Shown here one piece after another: positions 27,893 through 36,600 of a stretch of DNA of 64,000 nucleotides (position 1 is its first letter; the number at the start of each line of letters is the position of its first letter). Origin of the DNA: Nitrospira sp. Its GTDB lineage: Bacteria; Nitrospirota; Nitrospiria; Nitrospirales; Nitrospiraceae. Under the pieces are notes generated by a model. It saw nothing but the letters and a program-made list of their open reading frames with translations, was not told the DNA's origin and searched no databases. The stretch covers positions 1 through 64,000 of the forward strand of contig VGXG01000005.1 of NCBI GenBank assembly GCA_016873395.1, written 5' to 3'. A program made the translations under genes and the position numbers.

Positions 27893-28123
27893 ATGCGGCG
27901 ATTCATCCTTGCGGCATTGGCGCTAGGCGCGTTGGCACTTGTAGCAGGCGGCCTGATCCTCCGGCGCGGGGCTCATGACCCGGTCACCGCCCCAACAGGG
28001 CTCCAGCAAGCGATAGGGCCGAGAAAGACAATCGGTAAAAGCGCGCTCAGTCACGGAGGAGTCGGCTTGCCGGAGCGAAACAAGGGCACGGGAGCTGATC
28101 AGCCGGACGGTGAAAGACCATGA
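27893..28123 (+). CDS. Small membrane-anchored protein, 76 aa
   Basis: Not recognised. The N-terminus 'MRRFILAALALGALALVAGG' is a signal anchor or signal peptide; the remaining 50 residues are polar, rich in Gly and Lys and look disordered. Its stop overlaps the next start (ATGA), which supports real translation and coupling. The gene has no ribosome-binding site, but a promoter sits exactly where a leaderless mRNA would need it. Confidence 0.6.
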   Translation: MRRFILAALALGALALVAGGLILRRGAHDPVTAPTGLQQAIGPRKTIGKSALSHGGVGLPERNKGTGADQPDGERP

Positions 28124-28518
28124 AGCAAGCGCGGCGTCTGGGGGTTGTAGGTGGGATGATTCTCCTGTTGGTGGTCGTTTCCTGGCACATCGCCCTGCCC
28201 CAGGAAGACCCGCTGGTCATATTTGCCGTGGTGACGAAGGTCTCGAAGGACAAAAAACAAGTGATGGCTCAGGTTTCGACCGGTGGGCCGGCCACCGAGG
28301 CTCCTTTGGTCCCGACCGACCCGATTCTTGACAACCTGATCTGGAAGAAACTGGAAGTCTGTCACTCCTTGCGGGTTGAAGCCTGGAAAAATCAGGAAGG
28401 TTATCGGATCGTATCTGTGAAAGTCTTGGATGCGGGGATGCTGCCGATGGCGTTGCAGAGCATCGCCGGGGACTGTCTGATTAAGAAGGCCTTGGAATTT
28501 GCGCCGCTCGTAGACTGA
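28120..28518 (+). CDS. Membrane-anchored hypothetical protein, 132 aa
   Basis: Not recognised. 'VVGGMILLLVVVSWHIAL' (about residues 9-26) is a signal anchor or uncleaved signal. The exported part of about 105 residues has two cysteines ('LEVCHSLRV' and 'GDCLIKKAL') that could form a disulfide. It overlaps the preceding 76-residue gene by 4 nt, so the two probably act together at the cell envelope. Confidence 0.7.
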   Translation: MKQARRLGVVGGMILLLVVVSWHIALPQEDPLVIFAVVTKVSKDKKQVMAQVSTGGPATEAPLVPTDPILDNLIWKKLEVCHSLRVEAWKNQEGYRIVSVKVLDAGMLPMALQSIAGDCLIKKALEFAPLVD

Positions 28519-28544
28519 AATTAAAAGTTTTCAGTGGTCAGTGA

Positions 28545-28581
28545 TCAGTTTTCAGTGCCAAAACTATATGCTGAAAACTGA
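28545..28581. terminator. Palindrome between convergent genes, possible two-way terminator
   Basis: A perfect 11-bp inverted repeat TCAGTTTTCAG (28545-28555) and CTGAAAACTGA (28571-28581) lies between two convergent genes. No long T-run follows. It is built from the cagtt/tcagt repeat family seen elsewhere in the window, so termination may be secondary. Confidence 0.4.
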
Positions 28582-28598
28582 CAACCGATAGCTAGATC

Positions 28599-28967
28599 CT
28601 AGGAAGCACAGCTCGGACATTCCGTCCGCTCTCCGTCGGCGTCGACTTCCTCGGCTGTCAGCGGGAATGGCTGGTCGCACTTCCGACACTGCTTGATCTC
28701 GAAAAAGGCCACGCCTTTGTCGTCAATTTCGGTCGGCAGCAGCAGTTCCGCCGGATCGTACCCCAAGAAGACTCCGTCGCTGAATTTGACGACCGCTAAT
28801 CGAACGTTGAAGATCTCGAAGACCGCTTCCTGGCCCGCTCGTTCCGGCACATGTCCGACGACGAAGACCGGCTGGCCCTTGCGCTTTGTCCGTAAATCCT
28901 TGAGGGTCCGCTGGGTCGCGGTGGCCACGGCAAAGCTGCCGCTCGAACTGGTTCCGGCTGTCGGCAT
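28599..28967 (-). CDS. Hypothetical zinc-ribbon protein, 122 aa
   Basis: Not recognised by name. The C-terminus carries CRKC and, 24 residues later, CPSC, a four-cysteine pattern that should bind zinc. The N-terminal 80 residues have 'RKGQPVFVVGHVPERAGQEAVFEIFNVRLAVVKFSDGVFLGYDPAELLLP' type beta-rich sequence and no membrane segment. The start ATG was kept as the first in frame; no strong Shine-Dalgarno was seen. It stands alone between convergent and divergent neighbours. Confidence 0.65.
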   Translation of the reverse strand: MPTAGTSSSGSFAVATATQRTLKDLRTKRKGQPVFVVGHVPERAGQEAVFEIFNVRLAVVKFSDGVFLGYDPAELLLPTEIDDKGVAFFEIKQCRKCDQPFPLTAEEVDADGERTECPSCAS

Positions 28968-29167
28968 AGCGCTGAAGATAAACTAGACAGTAGTCGGGGG
29001 ATATGGACAATGGTCAGGAAAGAATCTGGGCCAGCATCACACTCCTCACTGGCCCCCGACCAAAGACCACTCTTTCCATCGTGCTCTCGCTCCGGACCAT
29101 GTGTTTCTAACATGCGCTTGGGAACGAGTTCAAGCGTGGGGGAACTCGGGAGGATAAGGAGAAAGCT

Positions 29168-29530
29168 ATGGCGAAGTTGACGATCTATCAGAAACCCACT
29201 TGCAGCACCTGCCGGGAAGCCGTCAAGCTTCTGGAGGCCAGCGGGGAACCGTACCAGGCGGTGAATTATTACGAGCAGTCCTTCACCAAGACTCAACTGA
29301 AGGGATTGCTCAAGAAGGCGGGTCTCAAGGCCAGGGACATCCTGCGTGCCAAAGAAGACATCTACAAACGGTTGAAGCTGGCCGGATCAGCCCATACGGA
29401 CGATGAGCTGATCGACCTCATGCTCACGCACCCGGACCTGATCCAACGGCCGCTCGTCGAGAAGGGCGACAGAGTGATCCTGGCGAGGCCAGCGGAAACC
29501 ATCAAGCGCCTGCTTTCAGGGAACCGCTAG
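29168..29530 (+). CDS. ArsC/Spx-family thioredoxin-fold protein
   Basis: 120 residues. 'YQKPTCSTCREAVKLLE' carries the CxxC active site at residues 12-15, and 'IQRPLVEKGDRVILARP' has the conserved Arg-Pro of arsenate reductase-like proteins. Family members include glutaredoxin-dependent arsenate reductases and the regulator Spx. The Lys-rich middle and absence of arsenic genes nearby make either role uncertain. AAGGAG precedes the ATG with normal spacing. Confidence 0.85.
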   Translation: MAKLTIYQKPTCSTCREAVKLLEASGEPYQAVNYYEQSFTKTQLKGLLKKAGLKARDILRAKEDIYKRLKLAGSAHTDDELIDLMLTHPDLIQRPLVEKGDRVILARPAETIKRLLSGNR

Positions 29531-29712
29531 CTGTCAGCTTTGGGCTCGGGAGCTGGAAACAACTGAAGCTTTCCGCTCCGGGGATCGGCGCTGACCTGGA
29601 TCCGACCGGCCAGCGCATCGAGCAACGTGTCGCCCGCCAGCTCCCGGCGCCAGCCGGAGAGAGTCGCAAAAACCGATCCTTTGGTCTCATGTGGAGCGGC
29701 CTCGTCCCCCAT
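29527..29712 (-). pseudogene. Fragment matching the C-terminus of RNase D
   Basis: The reading frame contains 'LSGWRRELAGDTLLDALAGR' and 'DPRSGKLQLF', which align with the C-terminal 'LHGWRRKLAGEMLLQVLEGK' and 'DQKSGKLKWI' of the complete RNase D encoded at 30476-31651 on the same strand. Similarity covers about 45 codons and stops abruptly upstream. The fragment and intact gene flank the two-gene nucleotidyltransferase module in direct orientation. A 61-residue peptide could be translated but has no catalytic part. Confidence 0.65.
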
Positions 29713-29764
29713 TGACACGTATAACAGATGCTGGCATCCTCTTCTTGAGAGCGGAGGGTACATT

Positions 29765-29956
29765 ATGTCGGAGAGAGCCTCCACCACTCGTGCCCTTGAT
29801 CCTCTGATCGAGGCCTACAAGCAGCATGTTGACCGCACCTTGCTTCGCGAAAACCTGAAGCTGACCCACGAGCAGCGCATTGCCAAGCTCATGGCCCAGC
29901 AAGAGTTTGCCGCGATCCTTCGTCAGGCTGGCCGTGAAGCTCACAAGAAGGCATGA
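29765..29956 (+). CDS. Small partner protein of nucleotidyltransferase, 63 aa
   Basis: Helical, charged 63-residue protein with 'LDPLIEAYKQHVDRTLLREN' and 'KLTHEQRIAKLMAQQEFAA'. GGAGGG precedes the ATG. Its TGA overlaps the start of the next gene (ATGA). I recall similar short proteins encoded just upstream of MNT-like nucleotidyltransferases in other genomes, so it is a candidate antitoxin or regulatory subunit; no activity is known to me. Confidence 0.75.
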   Translation: MSERASTTRALDPLIEAYKQHVDRTLLRENLKLTHEQRIAKLMAQQEFAAILRQAGREAHKKA

Positions 29957-30435
29957 CGGATTTCGCCAAAGTCTTGCAAGTGTTGGCGCAGAACCAGGTG
30001 GCGTATGTGCTGGTGGGAGGCGTTGCAGCAACCGTCCACGGCTCGGCGCGGCTGACCCAAGACATTGATCTGCTGTATCAACGATCTCCCGACAATATCC
30101 GGCGGTTGGTCCGTGCGCTCGATCCCTATCGTCCCTACCTACGTGGGGCTCCAGTGGGATTGCCGTTTCAATGGGATGAACAGACAGTCGAGCAGGGTCT
30201 GAATTTTACCCTCACCACCGCCATCGGCGATATTGATTTGTTCGGGGAACTGATCGGCGGGGGCACGTTTGAGAAGTTGGTCGCTCACACCATTCGCCTC
30301 CACGTGTTCGGCGTCGAATGTGCCTGCCTTGACCTAGAGCATCTGATTACAGTGAAGCGGGCCGCCGGTCGCCCCAAGGACCTGGAAACCATCGCGGAGT
30401 TGGAAGCGCTGCGCGAGGAGCAAGACAAGGATTAA
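29953..30435 (+). CDS. MNT/AbiEii-like nucleotidyltransferase
   Basis: 160 residues. 'YVLVGGVAATVHGSARLTQDIDLL' contains the GG-x10-D-x-D nucleotidyltransferase motif (GG at about 22-23, DID at about 37-39), and 'IGDIDLFGEL' supplies a third acidic residue. The fold is that of minimal nucleotidyltransferases used as toxins or antitoxins in several systems. No HEPN partner is encoded nearby; the overlapping 63-residue gene is the only partner. The target (tRNA, protein or nucleotide) cannot be told. Confidence 0.82.
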   Translation: MTDFAKVLQVLAQNQVAYVLVGGVAATVHGSARLTQDIDLLYQRSPDNIRRLVRALDPYRPYLRGAPVGLPFQWDEQTVEQGLNFTLTTAIGDIDLFGELIGGGTFEKLVAHTIRLHVFGVECACLDLEHLITVKRAAGRPKDLETIAELEALREEQDKD

Positions 30436-30475
30436 CAGGGCAAGGATTAAATTGGCTGATGGCAGCCTTGCGGCA

Positions 30476-31651
30476 TCATATCCACTTCAATTTCCCGCTC
30501 TTTTGATCAATGCTGACCGAGACTTTCCCCTCCAGCACTTGTAGCAACATTTCTCCCGCCAGCTTCCGCCGCCAGCCGTGGAGGATCGGCACATCCAGGC
30601 TCGTCGGGTCCTGCCTTGCTTCCACCAGCGCCTGCAGGTCCGCCGAGCTGGCCAGCAGGCTGGGCGCAATTTCCATTTCCAAGGCGCGCGCCTTGAGCAC
30701 CGCCTGCAGAAGATCCACCAGGCCCGCCGTTTCCGGCTCCGGCTTGCTCGTTCGAGCGATCTCGGGCCAGTCGGACTTCGGCAGAGCCAGCCCAGCCCCG
30801 ATGACTTCGAGGATGGCCTCTCCGTTCCGGTCCACCTCCGAAGCATGGAGGCCTCTCGTCGCCTTTAAGAGAGCCAGGGTGGAAGGAACGCGGCGGGCCA
30901 ACTCCATGAGGACTTCATCGCGCACGACCCGTCCACGCGGTACATTCCGCCGCCGGGCCTCATCGTCCCGCCAGGCAACCAGTTCCCTGAGCACGGCGGC
31001 TGACCGGGGCTTGAGATTGTCCCAGCCGCGAATCCGTTGGTAGCGAAGGCGGGCATCCTGGGCTCCCTCTCCCAGCCTGAAACTCAACCGAGCAAATTCT
31101 TCCTTGACCCAGTCGAGCCGGCCCAGCACCTCCAGTTTCGCCAGTAAGTGCTCGTAGACGGGTAGAAGAAACTGCACGTCTTCCAGCGCATAGGCGATCT
31201 GCTCGCGACTCAGGGGTCGCTGGCTCCAGTTCGACAGGGTGTGGGATTTCTCCAGTTTAGTCCCAAGGACACGCTGGACCAAGTTTGCATAAGCCACTTG
31301 CGTCCCATACCCGACCATGGCCGCAGCCATCTGGGTGTCGAAGATGGGGCCCGGTATCCGCCCCGTGTGGCTATAAAACAGTTCCAGATCCTGGCGCCCT
31401 GCATGGACAACCTTCTCGATCTCCTGATCATGTAGCAGGTCGGCAAAGCTGTCGAGCGAGCCGATGGCCGGAAAGTCGATGACCGCGCAGAGCCCCTCGG
31501 CCGCCACCTGGATCAGTTCCAAGCGAGGCACGAAACTATCCTCCCCCACAAACTCCGTGTCCAGCGCAAACCGCTTCCGTTCACGAAGCTGTCGGCAGAA
31601 GGTCCCCAGGTCCTCTGGGGAGGCGATGTATCGAACGGTCGACGGGGTCAC
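30476..31651 (-). CDS. rnd: Ribonuclease D
   Basis: 3'-5' exoribonuclease for tRNA and small RNA trimming. It has 391 residues. DEDD-type exonuclease motifs: 'FALDTEFVGED', 'KVVHAGRQDLELF', and 'YALEDVQFLLPVYE' (Exo III). One HRDC domain follows at about residues 210-290. The start is GTG; no clear Shine-Dalgarno precedes it, but the upstream J-domain gene ends 10 bp before and may couple translation. Its 3' end resembles the displaced fragment at 29527. Confidence 0.93.
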   Translation of the reverse strand: MTPSTVRYIASPEDLGTFCRQLRERKRFALDTEFVGEDSFVPRLELIQVAAEGLCAVIDFPAIGSLDSFADLLHDQEIEKVVHAGRQDLELFYSHTGRIPGPIFDTQMAAAMVGYGTQVAYANLVQRVLGTKLEKSHTLSNWSQRPLSREQIAYALEDVQFLLPVYEHLLAKLEVLGRLDWVKEEFARLSFRLGEGAQDARLRYQRIRGWDNLKPRSAAVLRELVAWRDDEARRRNVPRGRVVRDEVLMELARRVPSTLALLKATRGLHASEVDRNGEAILEVIGAGLALPKSDWPEIARTSKPEPETAGLVDLLQAVLKARALEMEIAPSLLASSADLQALVEARQDPTSLDVPILHGWRRKLAGEMLLQVLEGKVSVSIDQKSGKLKWI

Positions 31652-31661
31652 CGGAGGGAGC

Positions 31662-32291
31662 TCATTCCGATGCCTCGCCGCTGAAACCTGAACGACGAGG
31701 CTGATCTACATTGACCATCATAAAGTTTTCCCTGAGGTATTGATAGGCTTCAATGATGCGCCGTAATTCCGGCTCTGAGCTCCGATCCCCCTTCCGCACG
31801 TCCGGATGTAGCTTTTTTGCCCGTTGCCGGAAAGCAGCGGTAATCGCCGACATGGAACTGCCATAGTCCAAGCCCAACGTGGTGAAAGCTTCTGAAGCGC
31901 TGTTGATCTCGCCGCGGGAGGCCGAAGCCTCCCCTCCTCCACCCGCCGCTTTGAAAAAATCGGCAAAGTTGATCTTTCTCCGCCTGCGCCGAGGCCGCTG
32001 CCTGATTTCACTATCAAACTCTTCGAACCGGTCTTCCACGAATTCCAGACGGGAATCCAGCCGCGATGCGCCGGACAGGTCATGGATCTGCGCCAATTCC
32101 TCTTCGATCAGTCCCAATGTCCGGTCAATCTCGTCCAGCCCTTCTTCGATCCGAAAATACGTGTCCACCCGGTCCTGCATCATATGGTCCATGGCAAAAT
32201 CCAGGCTGTCTTCGGTTTTTCGACGGAGGTCATCGATCCTCCGGCGCATGCCGGCCTGGTACTTGCCCAGTCTGCGTTCATCAAAGGGCAT
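31662..32291 (-). CDS. Protein with C-terminal J domain
   Basis: 209 residues. A long charged helical N-terminus (about 1-125, likely coiled coil) with a basic run 'RPRRRRRK' precedes a J domain at about 145-200: 'FTTLGLDYGSSMSAITAAFRQRAKKLHPDVRKGD' with the HPD tripeptide needed to stimulate DnaK. It is therefore a DnaK co-chaperone of unknown client. GAGGG precedes the chosen ATG. It lies 10 bp upstream of rnd on the same strand. Confidence 0.85.
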   Translation of the reverse strand: MPFDERRLGKYQAGMRRRIDDLRRKTEDSLDFAMDHMMQDRVDTYFRIEEGLDEIDRTLGLIEEELAQIHDLSGASRLDSRLEFVEDRFEEFDSEIRQRPRRRRRKINFADFFKAAGGGGEASASRGEINSASEAFTTLGLDYGSSMSAITAAFRQRAKKLHPDVRKGDRSSEPELRRIIEAYQYLRENFMMVNVDQPRRSGFSGEASE

Positions 32292-32449
32292 TGAACCCTC
32301 TACCCCGATCGATGGCCACGCGAGACGCATTCTAGCATAAACCGGCGGGCCTCACCGTCGGATCGCATGGCACCCAAGCGGGATGATTGCCCTGAGGCAG
32401 GGTCCATGTTAGACTCCCGCGCCGCTTGGCGGAAATACAGCATCAGCAT

Positions 32450-32524
32450 TCACTGGAGGCAAAGTAACTATCCGCCGCGAGTTGATCGAACGCGGCGGTT
32501 CAAGCGAAGCTTGGTGTGGAGGCA
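32450..32524 (+). ncRNA. Structured leader element upstream of cytochrome c gene
   Basis: Contains GGCAAAGTAACTATCCGC (32458-32475), a perfect 8-bp hairpin CCGCCGCG/CGCGGCGG (32472-32479, 32491-32498) with an 11-nt loop holding TGATCG, two T residues, the hairpin CAAGC-GAA-GCTTG (32501-32513), and TGTGGAGGCAT, the ribosome-binding site. Layout is identical to the efp leader; hairpin 2 changes A-U there to G-C here. Confidence 0.6.
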
Positions 32525-32526
32525 TC

Positions 32527-33030
32527 GTGAAACTTTTGACTCTGCTCCTGTCTGTCGGCGTTGTCCTTGTGCTGTCGTCCAGTCAGAGCCTTGCCGTCGA
32601 TCCATCCGGCTATGGACAAGCGGGAGGGGAATTCGACATTCGCGTGGCTCGTGTGCCCGCGGCTGAGCTCGCCGTCGCCAAGGCGCTGAAGTCGCCATTT
32701 GCTCCCACCCCGGAGATCCTGGCCGAGGGCAAGGAAATTTTTCTGGGGCGCGGGACCTGCTTTCAATGTCATGGGCCCGAGGGAAAGGGAGACGGCGGTG
32801 CAGCCAAAGTCCTCCCGATCCAGCCGCGCAACTTCACGAACCCCGCGTTTGCCAAAGTACGGACGCCTGGCGAAATGATGTGGGTATTGAAAAACGGCAG
32901 CTTGGGGCAATCCGGCAAAGTCCCGGGGACCGGCATGCTTCCCATCGTCGGCCAGTTCCTGAGCGAAGAGGACGGCTGGAAGGTGCTGCTGTACGAACGG
33001 AGCCTTGGCGAAGGCGGTAAGAATCCGTGA
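32527..33030 (+). CDS. Periplasmic mono-heme cytochrome c
   Basis: 167 residues. The GTG start (after GGAGG) opens a signal peptide ending near 'SSSQSLA'. The heme site CFQCH is at about residues 78-82 in 'GRGTCFQCHGPEGKGDG', and a distal Met is likely in 'GTGMLPIVG'. The class I fold suggests an electron carrier or a subunit of a larger complex. There is no redox enzyme gene beside it. Translation may be governed by the structured leader directly upstream. Confidence 0.9.
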   Translation: MKLLTLLLSVGVVLVLSSSQSLAVDPSGYGQAGGEFDIRVARVPAAELAVAKALKSPFAPTPEILAEGKEIFLGRGTCFQCHGPEGKGDGGAAKVLPIQPRNFTNPAFAKVRTPGEMMWVLKNGSLGQSGKVPGTGMLPIVGQFLSEEDGWKVLLYERSLGEGGKNP

Positions 33031-33112
33031 AGCGTGAGCGCGAGGCGGCGTTCATGAAACTTGAGAGGGACACCTTACACCTAACGCCTCACCCCTCACG
33101 TTTCTTTGCTGG

Positions 33113-33216
33113 TTGACGCTTCGACGGCGCCTGGTTCAGCAGGCTCACCACCCTGAGCGCAGCCGAAGGCTCTGCCCCACCGGAAGAACGGAGTCACAGG
33201 CGCCGCTCAGCGTCAA
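33113..33216. repeat. Imperfect palindromic element in a 320-bp gap
   Basis: The gap 33031-33350 holds no gene. It contains a tract of acctaacgcctcacccctcacg-type repeats (33070-33100), then an inverted repeat with outer arms TTGACGCT (33113-33120) and AGCGTCAA (33209-33216) and inner arms GGCGCCTG (33126-33133) and CAGGCGCC (33197-33204). A GNRA-like hairpin CCCCACCC-GGAA-GGGTGGGG follows at 33228-33247, then AT-rich DNA upstream of the lysine-rich gene. Confidence 0.55.
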
Positions 33217-33350
33217 TCCTGAGCAAGCCCCACCCGGAAGGGTGGGGTCGTCGAAGGATTGACTTTTGTAGATAATTTAGATTAGGGTACTTCGCCAATA
33301 ATTTGGCAGAGTGGACTTCTCAAAACCACGATGGAAGGAGGTGACTCGTT

Positions 33351-33524
33351 ATGAAGAAGATTATGGTCGCAGTGATGGCTGTCATGTTCTTCGTTGGCAT
33401 CAACGCCGTATCATTCGCCGGTGAGATGAAGGGCGACGCGAAGGGCGGCGAAAAGAAAGAGGCGAAGGGTGACGCCAAGGGCGGTGAGAAGAAGGCTGAA
33501 AAGAAGGAAGAGAAGAAGAAGTAA
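33351..33524 (+). CDS. Tiny secreted lysine-rich protein, 57 aa
   Basis: The product has a clean signal peptide ('MKKIMVAVMAVMFFVG', cleavage near 'VSFAG') and a mature part of about 33 residues made almost only of Lys, Glu, Gly, Asp and Ala, with two copies of 'GDAKGGEKK' followed by a Lys/Glu tail. AAGGAGGTGA with ideal spacing precedes the ATG and a strong terminator follows, so it is a real, probably well-expressed single-gene unit. Function unknown; possible roles are polyanion binding or an abundant periplasmic filler peptide. Confidence 0.8.
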   Translation: MKKIMVAVMAVMFFVGINAVSFAGEMKGDAKGGEKKEAKGDAKGGEKKAEKKEEKKK

Positions 33525-33565
33525 GCCTGTTCAGTCCTTGCAGCCCGCATAGCCCCTTAGAAGTA

Positions 33566-33615
33566 GCATCGGCCCGCGCTCGGTTTCGACTGAGCCAGCG
33601 GGCCGATGCTTTTTT
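33566..33615 (+). terminator. Rho-independent terminator
   Basis: Perfect 12-bp stem GCATCGGCCCGC (33566-33577) with GCGGGCCGATGC (33598-33609), followed by six T residues. It ends the lysine-rich protein transcript. Confidence 0.9.
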
Positions 33616-33633
33616 CACCGGTTGGCTGCCCGG

Positions 33634-33661
33634 TTGACCGACACTTCCACGGGATGATACC
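33634..33661 (+). promoter_or_regulatory. Possible promoter of the DUF255 fusion gene
   Basis: TTGACC (33634-33639), 16 bp, GATACC (33656-33661), then 8 bases to the ATG. Spacing again suggests a leader of zero to two bases. Confidence 0.35.
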
Positions 33662-33669
33662 GTGAGATT

Positions 33670-36600
33670 ATGTCGATCGAACACGCTTCCCGCCCGGCTA
33701 ACCGCCTGATCCGCGAAACAAGCCCTTATCTCATCCAGCACGCCTACAATCCCGTGGATTGGTATCCCTGGGGAGACGAAGCGCTCCACCGCGCCAAGGA
33801 GCTCAACCGGCCCATCCTTCTTTCCATCGGCTATTCTGCCTGTCACTGGTGCCACGTGATGGAGCGGGAATCGTTCGAGGACGAGCGGATTGCTTCCCTC
33901 ATGAACGAGCACTTCGTCTGCATCAAGGTGGACCGGGAGGAACGGCCCGACCTCGACGAGATTTACATGCAGGCCACCCTGCAGCTCAACCAGGGACAGG
34001 GCGGCTGGCCCATGACCGTCTTCCTGACCCCGGAACAGGAGCCGATCTTCGCCGGGACCTACTTCCCCCCGACCGACCGGTGGGGGCGCCCCGGCTTTGC
34101 CAGCGTGCTCCAGAAAGTGGCCGAGTTCTGGCGCCACGATCAACCAGGGATCCGTCGCCAGGCCTCCCAGCTCACCCAGCGGTTGAAAGACTCGATGCGC
34201 GTCGCGTCGCCGGCAGCCGTGGGCTTAGCCGAGATGGACGAGGCCGTGACGCAGCTCGCCGAGGACTTCGATGCCCGATACGGAGGATTCGGCAGCGCGC
34301 CCAAGTTCCCCCCTTCCACCGGGCTTTCCCTCCTGCTCCGCTGTCATCAGCGGACGAACGATCCCCAGACTCTGGTGATGGTCCGCAAGACGTTGAATGC
34401 GATGGCGGCCGGCGGACTGTACGACCAGATCGGCGGGGGCTTTGCCCGCTACTCCACCGATGACCGATGGCTGGTTCCCCACTTCGAAAAGATGCTCTAT
34501 GACAATGCCCTGCTGGCCAAGACCTACTTGGAAGCCTGTCAGGTAACGAACGATCCGACCTACCGCCGCGTGGCGACCGAGACGCTGGAGTATGTCCTGC
34601 GTGAGATGACCTCACCAGAGGGAGGATTTTACTCGGCCACCGACGCCGATTCGGAAGGGGTCGAGGGCAAGTTCTTTGTCTGGACGCCGGAAGAGGTCCG
34701 CGCAGCAGTGCCGTCCGACGAGGATGCGCGCCACTTCTGCGCCTACTACGACATCACTCCGGGCGGCAACTGGGAGGGTAAAAACATTCCGAACATTCCC
34801 AGACCCCTGGAAGAAGTGGCGAAGGACCTCGGGATCGGGCCGGACGAGCTGCGCGGGACAATCGCGCGGGTCAGGCCGTTGACGTATGAGGCGCGGCGCA
34901 AGCGGGTGCCTCCCGGATTGGACGACAAGATTCTCACGGCCTGGAACGGCATGATGATCAGCGCGATGGCCGAGGGCGCGCGCGTGCTGGGAGACAACCG
35001 CTTTCTGGAAGCGGCGGCGGCGGCGGCGGATTTCCTGTTGCAAACCCTGGCCAGACCCGACGGCGGGCTGTATCGAACCTACCGAGCCGGCAAGGCCCAT
35101 TTGAATGCCTGCCTGGAAGATTACGCCTATCTGACGGAAGGGTTGATCGACCTCTACGAGGCGGGAGCCCATGAAGGGTTTTTGAAGGAAGCCGTCCGGC
35201 TGGCTGAGCGGATGCTCGCTGATTTTGAAGACACCGTCGATGGCGGGTTTTTCACCACCGCCAAGGATCACGAGGCCTTGATCGTCCGCAGCCGCGAGGG
35301 GCCGGATGGCGCCATTCCCAGTGGAAACGCGGTGGCTGCATCGGCGCTGGCCCGACTCTCCTTCCATTATGGACGTGAAGACTTCCGCGCGGCGGCGGCC
35401 GGTGCCGTCCGGGCCTATGGCCGGCAGATCGCCCGTTATCCTCGGGCCTTTGCCAAGAGCTTGGCCGTGGCGGATCTCCTCCTGGCCGGTCCCGTCGAAC
35501 TGGCCCTGGTCGGCACCCAGGGGGACCCTGGCTACGAGGCGCTCCGGGCCGAAGTGAACCGAATCTATTTACCCAACCGGATCATCGCGCATCACGATCC
35601 GGCGCAACAGAGCCAAGAGCGGCCGGTGACGCAACATCCGTTACTGGTCGGCAAGGGGCTTGTGGGGAGACGGGCCGCTCTCTATGTTTGCCGCAATTTC
35701 GCCTGCCAGACGCCGCTGACCGAGCCATCCGCCCTCGCACCGGCGCTCCGCCAACAAAGACAAGATCAGCCAAGCGGTTCCCCACTCCCCATCGGCAACA
35801 AATCCCTCGCAGGCAAGCGGCTCACAGGGAAGGCCCGGCCTGGCGACACCGGTACCTACGCGGTCCGCTTCGTAAGCGATCCCGGCCTGGCGAAGCGCTC
35901 GCAGAGTTATAGTCCGCTCGGGAGGACCGGCCTGACGGTCAGCAAGCTCGGATTCGGGGGCTACAGGATCTCTTCGGAGGAAGATGAGCATCGCGAGGCC
36001 CTGGCCAAGGCCCTGCAGGAGGGCTGCAACCTGATCGACACGTCCACCAACTATACGGACGGGGAAAGCGAGCGGCTGATCGGTTCCGTCTTGGCCGAGT
36101 TGACCAAGCAGGGACGGATCAGGCGGGAGGAGGTCGTCGTTGTCTCCAAGATCGGCTATGTGCAAGGGCAAAACTTGAAGCGAGCCGAGGCGCGCGAAAA
36201 GGCCGGAACGCCCTACCCCGAAATGGTGAAGTACGGGGAAGGTATCTGGCATTGTCTGCACCCGGAGTTTCTCGCCGACCAACTCGACCTGTCGCTCGAC
36301 CGACTCGGACTGAAAACCCTGGATGTCTGCCTCCTGCACAACCCGGAATATTTTCTCTCCGATGCCGCTCACCGAGGCGAGAAGAATCTCTCCACACTGC
36401 GCGAACAGTTTTATGGCCGCCTGCTGGCCGCCTTTACTTTTTTTGAGACGCAAGTGGCAGCCGACCGTCTTGGCTGCTACGGAGTCTCCTCCAACAGCAG
36501 CACCGCCGAACCTGATGACCCGGAAGCCACTTCCCTCAGCCTTATGCTGGAGGCCGCGACGGCCGCGGCCCGGAAGGCCGGCGCCAAGACCCATCACTTT

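Noticed and set aside
29168-29530. ArsC-like gene as evidence for arsenic resistance
   Set aside because: No arsenite pump or ArsR regulator is adjacent, and Spx-like proteins share the same motif.
33640-34143. Minus-strand frame opposite the start of the DUF255 gene
   Set aside because: DUF255 motifs lie on the plus strand; the antisense product has none.
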